Assembly (NCBI GenBank): GCA_949283135.1 | Contig: CASDRM010000010.1 | Span: 1 to 49,025, forward strand | Length of the DNA stretch: 49,025 nt | Direction of reading: 5' to 3' | Source: an uncultured Ruminococcus sp. | GTDB taxonomy: Bacteria > Bacillota > Clostridia > Oscillospirales > Ruminococcaceae | Shown here: positions 44,209-49,025 of the stretch, piece after piece | How positions within the stretch are numbered: position 1 is the stretch's first letter | How the letters are laid out: every line of letters starts with the position of its first letter | Made by a program: the position numbers and the translations under genes | Notes under the pieces: model-generated | Database searches by the model: none | What the model saw: only the letters and a program-made list of their open reading frames with translations | Told to the model about the DNA's origin: nothing

Positions 44209-45411
44209 ATGACTAAATCCGAACTGATCTATATCAGAACTGAGCTTATGTCACTTTCCGTCTTTCGCGGGATAACTAAGGACACGGTGGTATCCGCGCT
44301 CAACAGCTATTTCGGCTCGTTGGAGTCGGATGACACGGTAAGCTCGGTTTCTGAGTACGCTGAGTTTGTCAGCAGACTGTACGACGCGAACGGGGGAGAC
44401 CTTACCGCCCACATAGAGGAGCTGTGCTATGACAGCGAGAACATATATGTGCGCACGATAGGCGAGAAAAAAGAGCCGAAGAGCTGGATAACCGACTGCG
44501 TCCGCGAGGAGCTTTCGGTATTGGGCAGGGTGGCGTCCCTGACCCGCGACGAGCTTACCGAACCGCTTCGCTGGAGCGGATTTTTGCCTGATTTTCACTC
44601 TGAGAGTATAGATCTTGCGAAGAAGTACTTTTACAGGGTGGAGAACATCGGCAAGTACGGCTACGGCAAGTACGCCCACAACAGGATGTTCTATATCGAC
44701 GAGTCGGGAGAGATAATACCGGTCAAAAATCCGGACAAGATAAGCCTTGACGAGCTGGTGGACTATGAGATACAGCGCAACCAGATAATAGAAAACACCA
44801 AGGCTCTTTTGTCAGGAAAGCCCGCCGCCAATATCCTTCTCACCGGAGACGCCGGAACCGGAAAAAGCTCTACCGTCAAGGCTGTAGCGAACGCGTTCTA
44901 TCCCGAGGGTCTCAGGATCATAGAGGTGAGAAAGGAGCAGCTAAGGGTCATCCCGAAGATACTCGACGAGCTTGCCCTCAACCCTTTAAAATTCATTCTC
45001 TTCATAGACGATCTGTCGTTTTTGAGCGATGACGATGACTTCAACGGTCTCAAGGCTGTTTTGGAGGGCTCGGTTTCCGCAAGATCGTCCAATGTTGCCG
45101 TTTACGCCACCAGCAACCGCAGGCATATCATCCGCGAGCGCTTCTCTGACAGGGAGGGCGACGATATCCACCGCAACGACGCTATGCAGGAGATGATATC
45201 TCTTTCCGACAGGTTCGGGCTGCACATTTCCTTCAACAAGCCGGATAAGAATACCTACCTCGACATAGTCGCGAAGCTCGCTGAGCAGTACGGCGCGGGA
45301 AGCTTTGACGATGAGATGGCGGCATCGGCGGAAAGATTTGCCCTTGAGCGCGGAGGACGCTCCGCAAGGCTTGCAAGGCAGTTTATTGACAGCCTGCTCT
45401 CAAAAAAATAA
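44209..45411 (+). CDS. DUF815-type AAA+ ATPase
   Basis: A 400-residue protein of the DUF815 family of AAA+ ATPases; the family's function is not established. The N-terminal 195 residues are helical and acidic with no motif I recognise. The ATPase domain follows: Walker A GDAGTGKSS near residue 211, Walker B FILFIDDLSF near 265, YATSNRRHIIRERF as sensor 1 with the DUF815-typical RRH, and ERGGRSARLARQFID as sensor 2. It begins one base after the ilvD stop with its ribosome site (GGAG) inside ilvD, so it is the last gene of the branched-chain operon. No amino-acid role is known for it. A strong terminator follows. Confidence 0.85.
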   Translation: MTKSELIYIRTELMSLSVFRGITKDTVVSALNSYFGSLESDDTVSSVSEYAEFVSRLYDANGGDLTAHIEELCYDSENIYVRTIGEKKEPKSWITDCVREELSVLGRVASLTRDELTEPLRWSGFLPDFHSESIDLAKKYFYRVENIGKYGYGKYAHNRMFYIDESGEIIPVKNPDKISLDELVDYEIQRNQIIENTKALLSGKPAANILLTGDAGTGKSSTVKAVANAFYPEGLRIIEVRKEQLRVIPKILDELALNPLKFILFIDDLSFLSDDDDFNGLKAVLEGSVSARSSNVAVYATSNRRHIIRERFSDREGDDIHRNDAMQEMISLSDRFGLHISFNKPDKNTYLDIVAKLAEQYGAGSFDDEMAASAERFALERGGRSARLARQFIDSLLSKK

Positions 45412-45429
45412 TATGGTCTATAGCCGCAT

Positions 45430-45466
45430 ATCCGCTCCGATAAGCTTTTCGGAGCGGATTTTGATT
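45430..45466 (+). terminator. Intrinsic terminator of the leu/ilv operon
   Basis: ATCCGCTCCGA (45430-45440) pairs with TCGGAGCGGAT (45449-45459), followed by TTTGATTT. The next 150 bases, to the promoter at 45625, show no gene or signal that I can support. Confidence 0.85.
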
Positions 45467-45624
45467 TATATTCGTAAAAGCCACCTCATTTTGTCAGACT
45501 GTCTGTATAGGACGCGGTATGCGGCGTATTATCGGTGTGCAGCTCATTTTGCCTCGAAGAATAATCACGTTAAGGCGGAAATCGGGCTTGGCTGAGGTTT
45601 TCTTTTGAGTTTTAGGTTTTGCCC

Positions 45625-45653
45625 TTGCTAATTTAAATTTTATTTGCTATACT
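45625..45653 (+). promoter_or_regulatory. Promoter of the CapA-like gene
   Basis: TTGCTA (45625-45630), 17-nt spacer, TATACT (45648-45653), about 20 nt before the first possible start. Confidence 0.6.
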
Positions 45654-45670
45654 CATATGGATGACAGAAT

Positions 45671-47098
45671 GTGACACACCTTGACATAAGCGGGGAAGTG
45701 ATTGAGATTAGACAAAGGATCGCCGTGATAGCGGTATGCGCGGTAGCGATTGTTATTGCGCTGACCGTCGGCTTGGGTATGGGTTTAGGCAAGGAACTGA
45801 ATATCGAAAGGGAATCTGACTTTGAGACGGGAAATAGCACCGCTTCTGCCTTAGACCCATCGGTCGATACCGGTAGTGTGACCGCACCGTCCTCTCAGAC
45901 TACCTCGGATACTACCCAGCCGCAGGTCACGACACCCAAGGCTTCTGAGACCGAGGCTGTAACTCAGCCCACAGCCGTCGAGACCGCAACGCAGCCGTCA
46001 GGCGCGGAGCCTGATTTACCTGACCCGCAGCCTCCGACTGACGCAACGGCGAGGATATGCCTGGGCGGAGACACCTCAATAGATACCGAGTTCGCGGACG
46101 CGGCGTATAAGTGGGGGATAAACTACCCATGGAAAGAGGTAATCGAGATATTTAGCTCTGCCGATATATCGGTAGTGAACCTTGAAACATGCGTGAGTAA
46201 TCGCGGAGAGTCGGAAAAGCGTGAGGGCTATGGCTTCAGGACGCCGCCTGATATGCTTGAGGGCTTTGTAAACGCAGGGATAGACCTTGTTAATCTTGCT
46301 AACAATCATACCAGGGACTTTGGCTACGACGCTCTTTTGGATACGTTTACCCACCTCGGAGAATACGGCATAGGCTATTTCGGAGCTGGAAATGACATAA
46401 CCGAAGCACAGGGGCTTGTGATAAAAGAGGTAAACGGCATAAAAATTGGCTTTACCGGCTGCAATTATGTATGGCTTGCTGACGACTGTGCCGCTGACGT
46501 AGACCATGCTGGAGTGAATATGGTCTATGGAATAAGCGATGAGCGTACTCAGGCGTACCTTGCCAAAGTCAGGGAGTATGACTCGCAGTGCGACGTGCTG
46601 ATAACCTTCATGCACTGCGGAACTGAGGAAGTGTTTGATGTCAACTCCTATCAGGAGAGACTTTCAAGGGCGCTTATTGACAACGGCGCGGATATCGTCG
46701 TAGGCGCGCACCCGCACACTCTTCAGCCTATAGAGTTTTACAACGGCAAGCCCATTTTCTACAGCATCGGCAACCTTATCTTCTGGCACATTGACGACGA
46801 CCTTGACGGGCTGACCTGCATATTTGATATCACGGTGGACAAAAACGGCTTTTCCTCTCTGAAAGTCTACCCGCTGTTCATAAAAAATTACAAGGTCTAT
46901 CTTTTGGATAAAGAGGAGGACTCGCAGAGATATTATCAGATAATCGAGCTGATGAACAGCCTGTGCAACCCATACGGCATAGCCTTTGACGACGACGGCA
47001 ACATGACAGAGTATGTCCCGCAGCCTGAGCCGGAGGGTACAGCTATGGATGAGCCGGCTGTAACCACAGTATCGCAGGGGGAATCCGGGCAGGAATAA
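45671..47098 (+). CDS. CapA-family membrane-anchored protein
   Basis: A 475-residue protein of the CapA/PgsA group (metallophosphatase-like fold), linked in the family to poly-gamma-glutamate synthesis or other cell-envelope work. An N-terminal membrane anchor (IAVIAVCAVAIVIALTVGLG) is followed by a Thr/Gln/Pro-rich linker of about 85 residues, then the CapA domain: CLGGDTSIDTEF, VNLETCVSN, NLANNHTRDFG, GFTGCNYVW, ITFMHCGTEE, GAHPHTLQPIEFYNGKPIFYSIGNLIF. No CapB or CapC partners lie nearby. The start is unclear: GTG 45671 has a weak site (GGATGA); GTG 45698 is another option, and both keep the anchor. The C-terminal tail is acidic and rich in Pro and Thr. Confidence 0.82.
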   Translation: MTHLDISGEVIEIRQRIAVIAVCAVAIVIALTVGLGMGLGKELNIERESDFETGNSTASALDPSVDTGSVTAPSSQTTSDTTQPQVTTPKASETEAVTQPTAVETATQPSGAEPDLPDPQPPTDATARICLGGDTSIDTEFADAAYKWGINYPWKEVIEIFSSADISVVNLETCVSNRGESEKREGYGFRTPPDMLEGFVNAGIDLVNLANNHTRDFGYDALLDTFTHLGEYGIGYFGAGNDITEAQGLVIKEVNGIKIGFTGCNYVWLADDCAADVDHAGVNMVYGISDERTQAYLAKVREYDSQCDVLITFMHCGTEEVFDVNSYQERLSRALIDNGADIVVGAHPHTLQPIEFYNGKPIFYSIGNLIFWHIDDDLDGLTCIFDITVDKNGFSSLKVYPLFIKNYKVYLLDKEEDSQRYYQIIELMNSLCNPYGIAFDDDGNMTEYVPQPEPEGTAMDEPAVTTVSQGESGQE

Positions 47099-47173
47099 AC
47101 GTGGGTCAAGCGATATCGGTATATAGGTATATAGGTGAATATTAAAATAAATCAAGAAAGGCATGGTACAAAA

Positions 47174-48709
47174 ATGCAGCATCAGATGGTGATGATTATT
47201 GACTTTGGCGGTCAGTACAATCAGCTTATTGCCAGACGGGTAAGAGAATGCAACGTCTATTGCGAGGTCATACCCTACCGCAAGGCAACCATAGAATCCA
47301 TCAAGGAGAAAAATCCTGTGGGAATTATTTTCACAGGCGGTCCGAACAGCGTATATCTCGATAACTCGCCAAGCATAAGCAAAGAGGTCTTTGAGCTTGG
47401 AATACCTGTCCTTGGGATTTGCTACGGCGCCCAGCTGATGGCGTATCTCCTTGGAGGAAAGGCGTCTACCGCTCCGACAAGCGAGTATGGTAAGACTGAT
47501 ACGGAGTTTGATTGCAGCTCGGTGCTCTTTGACGATCTTCCCGCAAGAGCCGTTACATGGATGAGCCATACCGACTATATATCGCAGCTGCCGGAGGGCT
47601 TCAGGGTCACTGCACACACAACTGTATGTCCTGTTGCCGCCATGGAGAACGCAGAAAGAAAGCTTTATGCTGTTCAGTTCCATCCGGAGGTAAACCACAC
47701 CGAAAACGGCAGCAGGATGCTTCGCAGCTTCCTGTACGGCGTTTGCGGCTGCACTGGGGACTGGACAATGGAAAATTACGCTCAGACCTCGATAGCGAGG
47801 ATAAGAGAAAAGGTGGGAGACGGCAGGGTGCTTCTGGCTCTTTCCGGAGGAGTGGACTCGTCGGTCTGCGCCGCGCTTTTATCCAAGGCGATAGGCAGTC
47901 AGCTCACATGTATATTCGTTGATCATGGGTTTATGCGCAAGAACGAGGGAGACGAGGTCGAAGAGGCGTTTAAGGACTGGAACGTCAATTTTGTAAGGGT
48001 AAACGCCAAGGATCTGTTCATGTCCAAGCTCAGCGGTGTGTCAGCACCTGAGACCAAGCGCAAGATTATCGGCGAGGAGTTCATAAGGGTATTTGAGGCG
48101 GAGGCTAAGAAGATAGGCAAGGTCGACTTTTTGGCTCAGGGCACTATCTATCCGGATATCATTGAGTCAGGCGTAGGCGATGCAGCGGTTATAAAGAGTC
48201 ACCACAATGTAGGCGGACTGCCGGACCATGTTGATTTCAAGGAGATCATAGAGCCGCTCAGGCTTCTTTTTAAGGATGAAGTAAGAGCGCTCGGCACTAC
48301 TCTCGGACTTTCGGATAAGCTTGTATGGCGCCAGCCGTTCCCGGGGCCGGGACTTGCCATAAGAATAATCGGAGAGATCACAGACGAGCGTCTTGAGATA
48401 CTCAAGGACGCCGACTGGGTATTCAGGGACGAGCTTGCAAAGTGCGGACTTGACAGGCAGATAAGCCAGTACTTTGCGGTGCTCACTACGATGAGGTCTG
48501 TCGGAGTAATGGGTGACGGAAGAACGTATGATTATACCCTTGCTCTTAGAGCGGTTACAACAACAGACTTTATGACCGCCGATTTTGCAAGAATACCATA
48601 TGACGTTCTGGAACGCTGCGCGGTGAGGATAGTAAACGAGGTCAAGCACATCAACCGCATCGTCTATGACATCACCACCAAGCCCCCGGCAACTATTGAG
48701 TGGGAGTGA
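47174..48709 (+). CDS. guaA: GMP synthase (glutamine-hydrolysing)
   Basis: Converts XMP to GMP using glutamine and ATP. 511 residues. The N-terminal class I amidotransferase half shows [18 protein letters not shown], the nucleophile Cys in [15 protein letters not shown], and [16 protein letters not shown]. The synthetase half shows the PP-loop [31 protein letters not shown], and [10 protein letters not shown], and ends in the dimer domain with [11 protein letters not shown]. The frame begins 13 codons upstream at a GTG, but AAGAAAGG before ATG 47174 and family length support the latter (13-nt spacing is long). No purine riboswitch or clear promoter is seen in the 75 nt upstream, which hold GGTATATA twice. 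Confidence 0.95.
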   Translation: MQHQMVMIIDFGGQYNQLIARRVRECNVYCEVIPYRKATIESIKEKNPVGIIFTGGPNSVYLDNSPSISKEVFELGIPVLGICYGAQLMAYLLGGKASTAPTSEYGKTDTEFDCSSVLFDDLPARAVTWMSHTDYISQLPEGFRVTAHTTVCPVAAMENAERKLYAVQFHPEVNHTENGSRMLRSFLYGVCGCTGDWTMENYAQTSIARIREKVGDGRVLLALSGGVDSSVCAALLSKAIGSQLTCIFVDHGFMRKNEGDEVEEAFKDWNVNFVRVNAKDLFMSKLSGVSAPETKRKIIGEEFIRVFEAEAKKIGKVDFLAQGTIYPDIIESGVGDAAVIKSHHNVGGLPDHVDFKEIIEPLRLLFKDEVRALGTTLGLSDKLVWRQPFPGPGLAIRIIGEITDERLEILKDADWVFRDELAKCGLDRQISQYFAVLTTMRSVGVMGDGRTYDYTLALRAVTTTDFMTADFARIPYDVLERCAVRIVNEVKHINRIVYDITTKPPATIEWE

Positions 48710-48720
48710 TTTCACGCCCT

Positions 48721-48749
48721 CGAAAAAGCCCGTAAATAAAGGCTTTTCG
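48721..48749 (+). terminator. Weak hairpin after guaA
   Basis: CGAAAA-A-GCC pairs with GGCTTTTCG (one bulge) around a 10-nt loop; only CGCCGCTTT follows, so termination would be weak. Confidence 0.35.
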
Positions 48750-48768
48750 CCGCTTTGAATGTCCTTTG

Positions 48769-48787
48769 TGGCAACAAAATGGCAACA
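48769..48787. repeat. Tandem TGGCAACA repeat downstream of guaA
   Basis: TGGCAACA occurs at 48769-48776 and 48780-48787 with an 11-bp period, close to one helical turn. Such direct repeats are common as recombinase arm sites, but this is inference. Confidence 0.5.
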
Positions 48788-48811
48788 TTATTTGAATTAT
48801 TGTAAAAGTAA

Positions 48812-48852
48812 AGAGCTAACTGATTTTTTAGTAAGTCAGTTAGCTCTTTTTG
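48812..48852. terminator. Strong intrinsic terminator
   Basis: AGAGCTAACTGA (48812-48823) pairs perfectly with TCAGTTAGCTCT (48836-48847), followed by TTTTGTTTT on the plus strand; the minus strand has TCTTTACTTTT. It separates guaA from the converging partial gene at the right edge. Confidence 0.85.
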
Positions 48853-48862
48853 TTTTGTTCTT

Positions 48863-49025
48863 TTATGCATTATCCGTTTTTGTGTTTATCACTTTTTCCT
48901 GCGGATATGTATAACGCCAATTATCGTATTCCTCTTTGGTGATTTCTCCGTTTTTGAGTTTCTCGGCTTGCTCCTGCCAAGCGGAGAACATCTCAAACAT
49001 AGATATGTAATTTGTTCCCATTCCC
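48863..49025 (-). CDS. C-terminal fragment of an unidentified protein, cut by the window edge
   Basis: Minus strand, stop TAA at 48863-48865, open to the window end (53 visible residues). The visible part includes MFEMFSAWQEQAEKLKNGE, then ITKEEYDNWRYTYPQEK and a polar tail. The amphipathic charged helix followed by EEYDNWRYTYP recalls C termini of small recombinase or mobile-element proteins in Clostridia, from memory only. Base composition (AT-rich) differs from the neighbouring core genes. The start may be inside the window (two ATG codons) or, more likely, beyond it. Confidence 0.5.
   Translation of the reverse strand, partial: GMGTNYISMFEMFSAWQEQAEKLKNGEITKEEYDNWRYTYPQEKVINTKTDNA

Noticed and set aside
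47099-47173. Purine riboswitch or promoter before guaA
   Set aside because: The 75-nt gap is too short for a purine aptamer and lacks its conserved loops. The doubled GGTATATA has no matching -35 box.

Overview
This window looks like the chromosome of a Gram-positive anaerobe of the class Clostridia, most likely a gut member of the Ruminococcaceae/Oscillospiraceae group. The indications are strong AGGAGG-type ribosome sites, sigma-A promoters (TTGACA-17-TATAAT), a T-box leader, RNase P RNA next to a MarR/ABC-exporter operon, a type III glutamine synthetase, an aldo/keto reductase with a ferredoxin-like tail, and cytoplasmic glycosidases. This rests on gene content and signals; no database was searched.

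Layout. Positions 1-2,350: the 5' half of a tRNA-Ser(GCT) gene, an aldo/keto reductase and an orphan membrane protein with an operator-like palindrome over its promoter. 2,470-8,670: a GH95 fucosidase, a phosphohexomutase and glutamine synthetase III. 8,690-13,300: an exported beta-rich surface protein, thyA-folA, a CarD-like regulator and tRNA-Val(GAC). 13,470-19,200: marR with a heterodimeric ABC exporter on the minus strand, then rnpB and a small lipoprotein. 19,260-25,540: a polyamine operon with a leader of about 520 nt that ends in an intrinsic terminator. 25,570-28,230: fumC-malic enzyme (minus). 28,270-33,920: GH36 and GH2 galactosidases and an HD-domain protein. 34,030-45,470: a T-box-controlled branched-chain amino-acid operon, leuA-leuC-leuD-leuB-ilvB-ilvN-ilvC-ilvD plus an AAA+ ATPase. 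45,620-49,025: a CapA-like protein, guaA, and the edge of what may be an integrated element.

How the genes work together. The leu/ilv operon encodes the full route from pyruvate (and 2-oxobutyrate) to the valine and isoleucine 2-oxo acids and to 2-oxoisocaproate; only a transaminase is missing. It is read through a leader that senses uncharged tRNA-Leu. The polyamine operon makes agmatine from arginine and contains the enzymes for a carboxylated route to spermidine, with an aminopropyltransferase homologue alongside and no speD in view. fumC plus malic enzyme link fumarate to pyruvate. GH95, GH36 and GH2 lack signal peptides, which suggests that imported fucosylated and galactosylated oligosaccharides are split in the cytoplasm.

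The most unusual signals are in RNA. One is the unassigned two-part leader of the polyamine operon, with two terminators and a seven-base segment that has two competing partners. The other is the leuA T-box, whose antiterminator can be drawn exactly but carries about 105 nt between its arms. Most of the remaining window is ordinary core metabolism.
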